DNA from: Entonaema liquescens
Lineage: Eukaryota > Ascomycota > Sordariomycetes > Xylariales > Xylariaceae
DNA: 64,000 bases
Assembly: GCA_902805475.1 (NCBI GenBank)
Contig: CADCSX010000003.1
Span: 2,914,001-2,978,000, forward strand
Direction of reading: 5' to 3'
The translations under genes and the position numbers were made by a program. The notes beneath the pieces were generated by a model. That model was not told where the DNA came from. It saw only the letters and a list, made by a program, of their open reading frames with translations, and searched no databases. Shown here piece after piece: positions 35,101 to 46,700 of the stretch. The stretch's first letter is position 1. Each line of letters opens with the position of its first letter.

Positions 35101-37408
35101 TTCTCATTAGCGTTTTCGTTGACCTGCTTAACCGCTTCAATAATTTCCATTTCGACATCTTGTGCCTGTAACGGTCCTGGCGCTGCGACAGGAACGTCGG
35201 GTTTGTTAGCCTCGCGTGGGTTCTCTGGTGGTGTAGTCGTATTAATCGCAGTACTGGGTAGATTTGCTGGCGCTTGATCCTGACTAAGAGTAGAGTCCTT
35301 AACGTGCCCTTCTCTCTCTATCGCCGCCATTGAGGTCTCATTTTGCGTATCTAGGCCTTGTGGTGCTGCATCCTCTTCCGTGTCCTTTTCGGATGCAGTA
35401 TCACCGGGGGCAATGATTCCATTGACAGGTACAGATTCCGGGGCGTCTGCCATTTCAACATCATGCTGAGATGGTGGTTCAGCTGTCGCTGCCTCCTGCT
35501 TTATCTTCTGAAGCTCAGATTTACCGAACAGAAGACCTAATAGCCCGGAAGGCTCCTCATCGGCTTCGGAATCTTCGTCTTCCTCCGATTCGCCATCCTC
35601 CCCACCGCTATCCATGTCCCCATCGTCGCTCGACCCTAAATCATCGTCCATGTCAACGGATTCGTCCGTAGTCTCGCCTTGGTCATCCGGTGTTAAATCT
35701 GGGATATTCGCGTATTTTTGTCTTAATTGGTCCTGCGTGAGACCTTCATTAGACCCGTTCGACTTTGCGTCATCATCATCATCCGAAGAAGACATATTAT
35801 CCTCATCTTCATCTTCGCCTGATGCGTCATCTGACAATTCTTCGTCGGAACCTAGTTCGTTGTCCTCGTCATCGGCCTCTTCATCTGATCCTTCTAGCTC
35901 TTCGTCATCTTCATCTGATATAAGCTCGGAATCGAAATGTGCTCGGCGGGCCTGTAACTTGAGCTCTGACATGCTGACAGCCTCATTCAAAGCAGCCTTA
36001 ACTCGCTTTTGTTCAGCGGCTTCCCATTCTTCCAGGCGACGCCGATTGACCTCGGCTCTAACATTGTCCCACGTCCCGCCGACGGCCTTAACAACAGTTC
36101 TATACCGAACAATCCAAGCTGCCTTAGCCTCGGCTTCGATTTGTTCTGTTGTCTTGGGCTGTCGGCGTATCCACTCGTCTCGACAAGCTTCAGCTAACCG
36201 CTTTGCCGTAGCTCTATGTCTTTGCTGTTCCATCAACATCAGCTTTCGAAAGTTGGCCATCTGTTTAACAAGATGATCCATGTGCGCCCATTGTCGTGGA
36301 GGTTCTTCGACGGGTTCCGGAACAAATAGTGTAGAGCGTTCTTCGCTAAGTAATCCGCCAGGCTCCGTTTCAGCCTCGATCCGAATGATAGCATTAGCAT
36401 CTCTCTCAGCCGCCTCTTGCGTATATGGATCTCCTTCGTCGGCAAGGTCGAACCAGCCGCCATCTTTAACATCTACAGCTGGCGCTCTGTCTACGAACTC
36501 GCGAAAATCAGACGCTATTTTAGCACGTGCTATAGTTTGGCCTGGGAATACGTTGACTTGAGCTGGATGGACAGTGGGAATGCTAGGTCCCTTCAACCGT
36601 AGTCGGATCTTCGTGGGGCGCAAGTTGGGGCTTTCATCGGCGAGCTGATTGGAGCCACCATCGGGGGTATCTGTAGCATCTTGAAGAGTCTTAGAGCCAC
36701 GTTGTGTCCTGGTAGATCGTCTCGGCGGCGTAGTCTGGGGGGGCGGAGAAGGGGAGCGTCTTCGAGTTTTCGACGAAGGTTTAGAGCCATTGGTCAAAGA
36801 TTTTCTTGTGTTCGGCTTGGCACTAGGCGTAGGAGCCTTAGATGTAGCACTCTTGCCTGTTGACGCGTGCTTATGTGAACCGTTTACTTGGTTATTAGTT
36901 ATAGTGCGCTTGTCTTTGGCTGGAGTAACAGGCTGGTGGTTATGGAGAGCTCCCCGGGTCATTCTTTTATTACTCGGTGGTTGTAACTCCAAGGGCACCG
37001 GGTTTGTGCGTCCAGATCTGCGTTTGCCATTTTCGGTGAAAGTGGTGGGCCCATCCGCCTCTATCCTCTTCCATGGGGAGATTCGGGTTTAGGTCGACGG
37101 GTTGCGCTTTGGGGTGTTGTGTCACGTAGTCGGCGACGTTTAGAAGGTCTCTCGTCAATATCATCATTTTTAATGGGGGTTTCCTCAATGGCTTTATCTG
37201 GATCGGTACCATTTGCCTCAGGCTTTGTTGAGGACAATTGGTCTGTGGTAGAATTTTCTAATTTGATATCGAGGGGATATGGGTTATCTAAAGGGCCGGT
37301 AGAGTTATCGGAAATTGTTTGAGAATTTTGGTTGTTTGTATTATTCGGGTTGGTGGGATTTGCGGTGTCGTGTGAAGGCGCAGACTCGGGCGACGCGGTA
37401 GCCGTCAT
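32157..37408 (-). CDS. swr1: Swr1 ATPase of the SWR1 chromatin remodeller
   Basis: Catalytic subunit of the SWR1 complex, which swaps H2A-H2B for H2A.Z-H2B in promoter nucleosomes. A 1,613-codon frame ends at 32157. Order: basic disordered N-terminus; HSA region (RQWAHMDHLVKQMANFRKL, then KRLAEACRDEWIRR); long acidic histone-binding region; helicase core with LADEMGLGKTIQTIALL, ILDEAHNIKN and LLTGTPLQNNLTELWSLL; the long Swr1/Ino80 insertion; and lobe 2 with STRSGGLGINLTGADTVIFYD and CHRIGQTRDVHIYRL. The true start is upstream: ATG at 37408 opens a frame with SKRRRLRDTTPQSATRRPKPES, which ends at 37061. Adding one C to the C4 run at 37075-37078 joins it as PESPPWKRIEADGPTTF to the main frame, the block seen in fungal Swr1 N-termini. 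The protein is then about 1,750 residues. Confidence 0.96.
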
Positions 37409-38025
37409 AGCTGTCCAGGGGTGTATGGAGAGAAAGAAGACGCGGATCTCAATGAAATGGACATTGGATGAGATAAAAAGTACGTCTAGAGATAGAGAAT
37501 TATTGTAAGATTATCATGACGAAGTTTAAGCTTGCACAGGGCATTAGAACAATAACTGCGATGAATTTCGTGCCAAAATTACTATTCATCAGCAGTTTGA
37601 TGATGATTCAAAAATTTCGTCGGGTCTCCGCCTTGCCTTGGACAATGAATAACCCAGCTTGGTCCAAGTTCCCCCCAACGTAAGAGAATAAACGTGATCC
37701 GTGCGTAATTCCCCCATCTTCTACACATATACTTAGTTGCATGGTATATATATGTAGTTTTTCATAGGTGTATCGTGGGGAAAGTACAAAGATCTGATGT
37801 ATCTGCCTTGAGATCTCTAAAACCTTAGCGCTAAGGCTAATATCGTTAGGTAAGCCTGCATCCTCAGTGGTCTCCTTCAAGCTTCAATGTTCTCAGCAAC
37901 GAAGTACACTAAGTAACTCACAATCTAAAAGTATTCAAGTTTCGAGCCGATAATCCTTACAGTATGTCGCAATTGATTTTTGTAAATATCTCTTCACTAG
38001 GAAATAGCTAACATATAATCCCTAG
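37409..38025. promoter_or_regulatory. divergent promoter region swr1 / NDUFB8
   Basis: A 617-bp AT-rich stretch between two divergent start codons, so it must hold both promoters. I see no clear TATA box or conserved operator. Confidence 0.55.
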
Positions 38026-38686
38026 ATGCTTGTCCAGCGAATTGTAAGGGCTTCGGCTCTCCGGTCGGCGCAGCTGGCATCGCGAAGATTACCTATCATC
38101 CAACAACGTACATTCCTTCCACAGTCATTCAATGACCGAGCAACCATCGACGAGAAATTTCCAGACCAGCCAGTACTTACAGATGCTGAAGATCCGGGCA
38201 TGGTCAGTTAACTTTAGGAATTAGTTCGCTATGTGCTCGTAACTGACGCATACAGAATGGTGGCTACATTAACCCTCCCGCGATTAAGCGACAGTTCCGC
38301 GACCCATATGGTGATTGGTGGGATAAACAAGAACGACGAAACTATGGCGAACCGGTTCATGAGGACAATGATCTTCTCGGCATATTCTCTACGTACGAGT
38401 ATACCTGGGTCACTCCTGGGAAGGGATTACTGCAGCTCGGCGCATTCATCGCTACCTTCGTCGGAGTATGCTGGGTGATTGGAAGGGTATATCCTGACAA
38501 GCCGTCGTACCCCCGGGAATTTGAGGGCGGTCTCGAACGAGAGCTAGGTGGCGCTGGTGCATTAAGAGTAAGTTAATAGTTGATCAGCTTAGCAAATACC
38601 TATGGCCATGATACTGACGATACTTATAGGCAAGAGCCCCTGGTGACCCAGAGCCATATCAAGTCGAAGAAGCGGAAGAAGAGTGA
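38026..38686 (+). CDS. NADH:ubiquinone oxidoreductase subunit NDUFB8 (ASHI)
   Basis: Accessory membrane-arm subunit of mitochondrial complex I. Exons: 38026-38202, 38256-38567 and 38630-38686, 181 residues; introns of 53 and 62 nt. The N-terminus (MLVQRIVRASALRSAQLASRRL) is an Arg-rich amphipathic mitochondrial presequence. The mature part has the family block DPGMNGGYINPPAIKRQFRD, then YGDWWDKQERRNYGEPVHEDNDLLGIFSTYEY, one TM segment (LLQLGAFIATFVGVCWVIG) and YPDKPSYPREFEGGLERELGG. The last exon is short and acidic (PEPYQVEEAEEE). The pattern fits fungal ~20-kDa complex I subunits. Confidence 0.94.
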
Positions 38687-39492
38687 AGAATTTTGTACAT
38701 ACATCAGGGCAAACTTGTCCGGAGATACTAAATATGACCTAAACCCCTTGACTGAAGGTAGCATTAAGCAACCGTGTAAGTCTATCAAGATAGTTGGTCG
38801 TCCTATGGACAGCTATCTCGACTTATCCAAATTGTATGCGCTATAGCTGCTATAAGCTTAAGCAATTACTATTTCCCGTATTTTGGTGAGTGTTAGTCTA
38901 GATATTTGATGCGCAAGGTGCTTACCTGTTGCACTATAAGAGTAGAAATATCTTGGTCACAACTTACCTTGCATCACAGATTGCGAAGCTCATCACCTAC
39001 AGAAATATTAACAAATAAGAACCTTGGAACATGTTAAGGCTTCTTTCTTTCCCTTTTGCTTGGTCTATACTTTCCTATAAGCTTAGGTACCTAAGTATAT
39101 ACGTATCAAATCTACACCGCAGCTTACCTGAGCAGATAGAGGCATCGTTCCTACACGTACCTTCTGTTAGTTCTAATAGCTCCGTACCTTCATGGTATGG
39201 GTATCTAAGAAGTTGGGAACTTGCGACGGAGCGATTACTATAGGATTCTATCGGTTATGTACCTAACTTAACCTTACTGCCCTTACTACAATTCATCTCT
39301 TCAGCAATTACAATATCCAATCCTCTACACTTCACTTCACCAAACATCAAACACTCAATACCGCCGAACACAGATTTCCTGCGAATGCCTCTCGAAAGTG
39401 ATCAACTCTATTCTAAGTTTTGTTCATTGTATCAACCAGATATTCTTTGAGATTTCTCTACTCTTGTCGTTTAGTATCCTCACTCATTGAAG
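38687..39492. other. intergenic, no gene seen
   Basis: Same-strand spacer. It contains TAGGTACCTAAG at about 39085 and pyrimidine-rich DNA at 39290-39360 before the next gene. No coding signal. Confidence 0.5.
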
Positions 39493-41681
39493 ATGCGTTT
39501 TGAAGATTGGGATGTGCTATTATTTCCTAGGGATTCTAAAATCCCAATGAAGGAGTTCAAGACTAATTGCCATGTGGTCCACGATAATGGTCAGTAGTAA
39601 CCCCTACCAAACCACCTCCGATCCCCGGAGACAAGCAAAACATATTGATATTCAGTCTCTTTGGAGAATGCCAACTAATTTAGGCGTGTCTAGAATTCGC
39701 ATATAGCCATGGATCGTACGGCTTGCCAACTATGACATGTTTCATGCCAGGACTATCCCCGGGCACTCAATTCAACATCTCGCTTCACTCCTGGAAGACA
39801 CCTGACATCAGTCAGTTCACCAGAAACTACAGCAAACATCCGGAATTGGTCAAATTTGAAGCCCGAGTCTTAATCGATGGCCGTCTAGTCGCGTATGCCC
39901 TCAATCCAAACATCTTGCGTATAGACAGCCACTGACCAAGTTATCCCTCAGTTCATCAGCATTAACCCGTACCGGACCTTGGCCTCAATTGATCAACCAT
40001 AGCTTTGGTAATTGGATTTCCTTCGAAGCTGAGTTTCAACCGCTAATCATGGGCAGAGTTCACGAAAAATGGCGATTTGGAAACTCTCAGGTTTCCTCAG
40101 TTCCGTAGCGAAGTTCTCCAACAAAGCTATTGGAGCCCAGCGGACGAAATAGGAAGAATCAAAATCGTCATTAGTGAAGGCTTCCCAAGGGACTCTTTAA
40201 GTGTCCCTATCGAACGAGTCAAGAATATCGTGGCATTTTCGTTCCAACACGCTCCCCTTGGTAGAGAACCAGATGCTCCTTTCTTGACGTGGTAAGATAT
40301 TCCATACTAATAGGTATACATCGCAGATATTCTCGAGAGTTCTGGCATTGCGTGGCCGAATCCCGGCATGTGGCGACGCACTCCTTTCAATCCTACTATG
40401 CCTGTTCCGTCACAGCACCACGAGGACGGTCCTGATGCTCATCTTCACTCCCCTCGCCGTCGGACGACAGGCTACACGAAAGGGACGTCCAATTCATCCG
40501 GATATAATTCTGGTCCTCCAGGGCTAGCCCAAGCAAATACCAACGGTTTGCTCAGCTCTATGCCCAACACCCAGGCATTGTTGCAGCGTAACGAAACTGG
40601 TTCTGGTTCTGGATCCGCCTGGGCAGACCCCTTCAGCACGCAAAAGTCCGAAGGTACTGCTTGCTTTAACTGGACAAACAGTAATTACGGGCCCATAGGA
40701 TTTAACCAAACTAGCAATAGCAGCAAGTCGAGCTGCAACCCTACTTCCACCCGCAAGACTACTGGCATAAGCAAGGCATCGCGCTCTGATATTAGCATGC
40801 ATGATTTCGGACTGAACAACCCGAACACTAGCCAGGGCATATCAGACCATCAATTTCTAAACCTCTCAACATCTAACATTGGAGATGTTGATACGGCAAA
40901 CCATGACCCTAAAGTACCATCTAACACGCCGACGACCTTGATTGGAACCAATTTCATTGACGACCTTAACCTAGACGTGAGCAAGATAGGCACACCTGGA
41001 GGTATTTCGACCCATTATCTCGATAGTCACATTGCCCCTCAATGAAGCAACCAAAGTGTCAATGTAGTGGACAAGGCTAACGATTATTCTACCACAGGTA
41101 CGTCGATGAACGATTTTTTCAATACTGGTCACACCAATTTCTCGTCGGAGCTCGCAAATTCTCTCACACACTCATTATTGAACCAACCTCACCCGCTTCC
41201 TGTTCATGCCGGAAGTATTGCCACATCAGCCCCTGAAGTGAAGTCACGCAAGGAGAATCGTCTTCACCAAGGCTCGCCGAATGGAAATACACCAACCATA
41301 GACCATGCCGAGATGCGCAATATTTCGCAGCCGTCATTCGGCAATCATGGTAAGGAAACTCGAGACAATAGCTCAAACAATTCGCCCCCAAGCCAGGGTG
41401 CTTTCTCGGGAGTCTTCTCCCATCGATCCGCGTCGACAGCTGACTTTGGTAATGACCTCACCAATTGTACGAACGTCTTTCCGCACTCAAATGTAGACTC
41501 GCATGTGTGCGGCGAAGGAGCCCCAGAGATCCGTATTACAGGTTGCCCCGAGAAGAGCATCAAGCGCACTCGTCACTTCACACCGGCTAGTGGCAAAGCG
41601 ATTGATGATACTATTGAGGGACTGACCAATAGCCCTCAAGTCCAAATCGATCTCGACGAGCAGTTCGGGGTGTCAATGTAA
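39493..41681 (+). CDS. conserved fungal protein of unknown function
   Basis: I recognise the family only as a filamentous-fungal protein starting MRFEDWDVLLFP. Exons: 39493-39589, 39694-39892, 39952-40007, 40057-40260 and 40327 onward. Joined, the N-terminal 190 residues form a beta-rich domain: LPTMTCFMPGLSPGTQFNISLHSW, VKFEARVLIDGRLVA, GPWPQLINHSFEFTKNG, LRFPQF, GRIKIVISEG, and IVAFSFQHAPLDILESSGIAWPNPGMW at the end. The rest is Ser/Asn/Gly/His-rich and disordered. The frame meets TGA at 41043-41045 (424 residues) but stays open in the same frame for over 200 more codons. A 66-nt intron at 41002-41067 (donor GTATTT, acceptor TGTAG) would remove the stop and give 614 residues; a true premature stop is the alternative. 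Confidence 0.8.
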
Positions 41682-42647
41682 TCCAAACCCCACCGAGTAC
41701 ATTCACGAGAACACCTTATTTTTGGAAGATCATTGAATATTCATGTGATTATTGGACCAATTGGGAGGGAGTGATTAGTGGCTAGCCGATGCATCATGGG
41801 CCTATCGCCGGGAGAGCGTATCGTTAACTTATTCCTCAACATGAAAAACATTGTCATCCGTCTGTTTTTAATACTACTGGCAACCTCGAGTTGGCTTGCG
41901 GATTATTCTTGGCCCTAGAAAAGGTTTTGAAACAAGACCTACAGGAGACGAAGTTTTAATTTGTTATGCCGCGGGGAAGGCAACAAAACCCAGTGCTCAA
42001 CTCTGAGAGCATAGATTAGGTAGATTAAATCAACTTCACGAGTCCATACTCATAGATCAATAAATGGGAATAATACTTTATACACAGCATGTCTTACAGA
42101 GCTCAGGTAAAATTATAATAATATTTATATATTCAAGACATAGAGGCATATAGGTATGTAAGTGGTTTCCTAGTTTCCGTTATTTAGGAATAAGAAACAT
42201 TTATTCATTCCTCGATTATAGGTAATTTTTAATCAAGTCTGTTGTAAGAACTTATTTTGAAACTAAAGCAATTAGGAGATAATATCCTGTTCTTTATAAT
42301 GGCTTTGTAGAGTCTTACCGAACAGTATATTCGGTAGATGCCTAAGGATATACGACGGCCGCAGCCCGCGGGGTATCACACTTTTCTAAACGCCCCCATG
42401 GTCCGCAATGTCGCTTGCCACTAAATCAGGCAGAAACGAGATTCCGTGCGTCAACCCAGCCCACCTATACCGTATACCGTATATGTGCCTAAGGGCTAGT
42501 ATATAATGGGTCTAAGATACTTATAGATCCTTCAGCTTTGCCTTTTCGAAGCTTGGTATCTTTTAGCTGCGCTATTAGATTGAACTGTATTCCCTTAGAT
42601 AAGTGTTGTAGGTTAGATGCTACAAGAAAAAAAAGGAAAAGAAGATC
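41682..42647. other. intergenic, AT-rich
   Basis: Strongly AT-rich spacer before the GC-rich gene at 42648. No gene or repeat seen. Confidence 0.5.
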
Positions 42648-43547
42648 ATGGATGACGAACCCTTCGAGATCATCCTCGCCGACTCGAACTACGAGTCGGC
42701 GCATTTCCGCCTGCAGAACGAGCCGGGCGAGAAGCAGCGGGAATTCATCACGGGCTACGACCGGAAAGATGCGCTTCGAGTCCTCGGCAAATTGGCGGAC
42801 GTCGTGCACGGGCAGTACTCCCCCGACAGCGACGACGACACGCCGTGCTCGCTCGCCGTCTTCGAGTTCGCAGCTCTCGGCCAGAAGCCCTCGCGGCGCT
42901 ACCGCGAGGTCCAGATCGAAATCGTGTTCGCGGCCTACGGCACCGACGGGCGGCCGCGCGCCGCGCGCTGGGACCCGCAGGTCAGAGGCGTAGCGCCGCG
43001 CGGGGCCCGGACGCTGTTCCGGACGACGCGCACGTCGGAGCGCAGGCACGCGTTCGAGGCGTCGGCGCAGGCGGGCCCGGACCCGTTCGCGTCGGCGGGG
43101 GTGAGCTACGCGTACGAGATGGGCGAGGCGGAGGAGCGCGCCGACGGCATGCTGGTCGAGGGCGCGCAGGCGTTCGTCGGCCGCGCGGCGGGGAAGCCGA
43201 ATGCGGCGCGGTTCACGATGCGGGAGAACGGGTCGCAGAGGAGCGGCGTGCCCAAGTACTTGCGCGTCGCGGTGCTGCTGGAGAGGAGGGCGGGGGATGA
43301 GGGGTTGTTCCTCGCGACGGTCAATGTGCGCGCTCGCGTGTCTGTTATTGCGGACGCGGCGGAGAGGGTGCGCAGGATCATGGGCAGGATACCATTGGAT
43401 GATGCGGTGGTTTTTGACCCGAGGGTGCCGCCGACGACGGATAGGTACCCTGTTGAGAACTTGGGTTCTGTATCGCTGAATGGGGAGTGTTCTATTGAGA
43501 GCGGGTATGCGGATATGGATGAGACGGAGGAAGGTTCTAGCGAATGA
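42648..43547 (+). CDS. unknown 299-residue fungal protein, GC-rich, beta-rich
   Basis: Intronless 299-codon frame. I cannot name the family, but the pattern is protein-like: an acidic start (DDEPFEIILADSNYESAHF), a beta stretch with EVQIEIVFAAYG, a motif WDPQVRGVAPRGARTLFRTTRT that looks like a conserved hinge, Gly/Ala-rich strands (GPDPFASAGVSYAYEMG), then SGVPKYLRVAVLLERR, LATVNVRARVSVIADA and DDAVVFDPRVPPTTDRYP. There is no signal peptide or TM segment, so it is probably cytosolic. The base composition is far more GC-rich than its surroundings, especially at third positions, with long frames open on all strands as a side effect. It lies 240 bp from the end of the NLR-like gene and could belong to that locus, but this is position only. 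Confidence 0.7.
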   Translation: MDDEPFEIILADSNYESAHFRLQNEPGEKQREFITGYDRKDALRVLGKLADVVHGQYSPDSDDDTPCSLAVFEFAALGQKPSRRYREVQIEIVFAAYGTDGRPRAARWDPQVRGVAPRGARTLFRTTRTSERRHAFEASAQAGPDPFASAGVSYAYEMGEAEERADGMLVEGAQAFVGRAAGKPNAARFTMRENGSQRSGVPKYLRVAVLLERRAGDEGLFLATVNVRARVSVIADAAERVRRIMGRIPLDDAVVFDPRVPPTTDRYPVENLGSVSLNGECSIESGYADMDETEEGSSE

Positions 43548-43786
43548 GAGCGTTTTAGTCCATATGAGTATTTGCTGGTGTTTATTTTGTATATTAGGAG
43601 TTATCTTTGTAGGGATTAAATCAAATGTTCACAACCACCTTGAATTTATGAGTACTATAAGCCTAGCCTGACTTCAATATAACTACCTAAATATCTGAGA
43701 TATGTTTTCTCCTGGCAGCTAATTCTATCACTTTCCATCCTCACCTTGTAAGCTCATCCACCCTATCCAGGCCAGCGAATTGCGGG

Positions 43787-46700
43787 TTAATTGCTCTCAC
43801 CGTACTGTTCATCTCGAGTTTCCGGCTCCTCGCCCAGTGACGTATCTAGCCCGTTCGTATCTTGATCACGTCGCGAGAACACATGGTGTTTGGGATGTGT
43901 CTCCTCACAGATCCAATAACACTTGAAGCAGAGCCAATATAGGGGCATGTGCTACAACGATACCCCGTCCCGTATATTTCCTGTTGGCGATCAGTATGAA
44001 GCCCAAACATTACGGTCAATTAATAGTGGGTTTGAAACTTACGCAGAAGCACGAGTCGCAAAGGTCATCAACTACTTTTTCGGCCGCTTCACTAGGTAGC
44101 TCCTCGTCATCGCTATCACCGCCCTCTTCGGGTAGTAAGTCGAGGTGTTCCGTCTTTCCATGGTAGATAGCAACATGGCGAGGGGTCCATTGATCGTGAC
44201 TTTTAGCTTCCTTGTTAGCTCCACGGCGAACCAAGCACTCCGTGGCATGCACTTTATCCCGCCGACAAGCCCAGTGAAGTGCCGTCCAGCCATCGCGATC
44301 TGGGGTGTTAATCAAGTCGGGGCATTCATCTAATATCCTCTCAACCCTGCCCTCCCAGTCGCTAATTGCAGCGTAGTGAAGAGCGTTGCGCCCTTGCTTA
44401 TCTGTACTTCTGAACGTAGAATTCCCCGTGGCGAGCAAGTCGATCCTTGCCTCAATAGGGGATTGCTGTGCTGCAATATGGAGTGGAAGCCGCCCTAGAT
44501 CATCCGCAATGTCTCGGAAGACTCCAGGTAGATCTAGTATTTTAGTGATAAACGCATCATCGTTAACAGTACAGGCTGCATTCAGAACTGTCCCATACGT
44601 GCCACTCGAGAGTGTGGGATCAGCTCCGCGTGTAAGCAGTAGATCTACCAGCTCCGTTTCAGTGCCTGACACGATACGGCTCACTGCAAGCTGAAGAGCT
44701 GTGGCGCGATAGTCGTCCACTTTATTTAGATTTACCGGCGTGACAGGATTGTCTAATAGCTCCAAAGCAACAGCCATATTTCCATAGTAAACGGCCACAC
44801 CAATAGCTGAGCCATATGCGACGTCGAACTTGGTAGTCGTAAAGTTGGGGTCTGCACCATGATCCAGGAGAAGTTCTAGGTTCGTAATATGCGAGAAATA
44901 CGCTGCCACGACAAGAGCCTCGTTGAGTTCTGATAAGAAAGCATCCTCGCTGACCTTGGACTTGAGGTGCTCAATATATGCTCCGACCATAATAGGAGAA
45001 CACGCGCGGGCAAGCCAAGCAAGGAAAGACATGCCAGCTTTGAATATGGGATGCTCGGGCGGTCTTTTGAAACTCTCGGGCAAGACTTCCTGTGCCCCGT
45101 GCTCTAGAAGAATCCGAAAGCACTCATTACCGGCTTCTGCAGCTAGTAATACTAGAATATTATGGTTAGTTAAACATCTTGATAGAATACCTCGGAGAGC
45201 GATCCAAGACAATAAGTCTGTTTGAAATGATATGGTTGCTGGAGGAAGTCAAGACGAGAACTTGATTCCGGGTGTGGAGTTGGAAAGGGGCTTTAGACAT
45301 TAATAATAAAATGCGCTCACGGGGTCTCGTGCCAGATACGTTTTCCACCTCAGTACTTGCTCCGGCGTCCAGCAACAGCTTGAGACAGTCGGTTGACCCC
45401 CTCCTAGCGGCATCTGATAAGGCAGTATAATTATCGTTGTCCGTACGATTTATATCTGGAATCCGAGCGAGTAAGATCTTAGTTACTCTTGGATACGAGT
45501 TCCAGCAGGAGAACTGCAACGGCGTATTGCCAAACTCGTCTTGGTGGTTGATATATGCTCCAGCATCTAGTAGCGTGTTCACGATCTCGTGGTAACCGTA
45601 TCGTGACGCAAATATCAGTGCCAGCGATATAGTCTCTTTAGAACTCCGTGGGGTCAGCTGCTTCACGGCGCGGATCAGACCCCATGTAGCTGCGAGTCCA
45701 ATAGGGGGGATTAAATCGTTATCTAGATGATCAATTGGCGTGTCCCGTTTGAGCAACTCTTCGATAACTCCCACGCTGCCCCAGGCACTAGCCTCATGTA
45801 ACAATATTCTTCCATCTTCTCGGATTCGATTAGGTAGCGCACCATTGTCTAATAAATAGCGAACCATGTCCACATGATCCAACATTGTGGCTTTAACTAA
45901 AGCATCGAGATCATCTTGGTCGGCGATATTTACGCTAGCTCCAATATCGATCATAGACATTGCGAGATCCACATCCCCAGCTATAGCCGCATATATCAGA
46001 GCAGTTCGCTTTCCAGGCTGGTTTTGGGCATTGATGATTCTTGAGAGATTCTCGGCGTCCTCGCTACTGTCTCGACTGCTTCCCTCCCTGTATCCTGGAA
46101 ATTGGACCTTGAGAGCCTCTATCAAAACTGTAGCTGTCTGTTTGTATCGCGGTCCCGTATGATACCATCTTGTTGTGTTATGTAATGGTGAGAAGAGTTG
46201 TGCGTCTGTCATGATTAACGCACCACGCTCAATTAGTAGCTTACAGATCGAAGTAAATCCCTGTAGGCTTGCAATGTGTAACGCAGTTGTAGAGTTGCTG
46301 GTTCGGAGGTTAACGTCTGCTCCCGCGTCCAGCAGCAGACGTACCATTTCTATGAGACCGAGTTTGCAGGCGAAATGAAGTGGACAAGTTTCAGAAACTG
46401 TTGAGTACCAATGTGTCTCGGTCCGCGCGTTTATATCGGCGCCGGCATCCAGAAGTAGATGGACCATCTCCTTATTATCAATCCAGACAGCCGTAATAAG
46501 AAGCTCGGTAGCGTACGGGTTGGCCCCAAAAGGAGTTACTTGGTAATTCAGTAATATCTTCACAATATCGACAAATCCCCAGGTAGTCGCGTAGCTTAGC
46601 GCGTGCGTTGTTGCTTCTCTCATGTTGACCACGTCCCCGAGCTTTTCGAGCAAGTCAACTAAGAAAAGCGGATTGTTGCGCAAGACAACAGACGTAAGGA

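Noticed and set aside
35614..36276. 220-codon Ser-rich ORF opposite swr1
   Set aside because: It is the antisense shadow of the acidic GAT/GAA-rich region of swr1.
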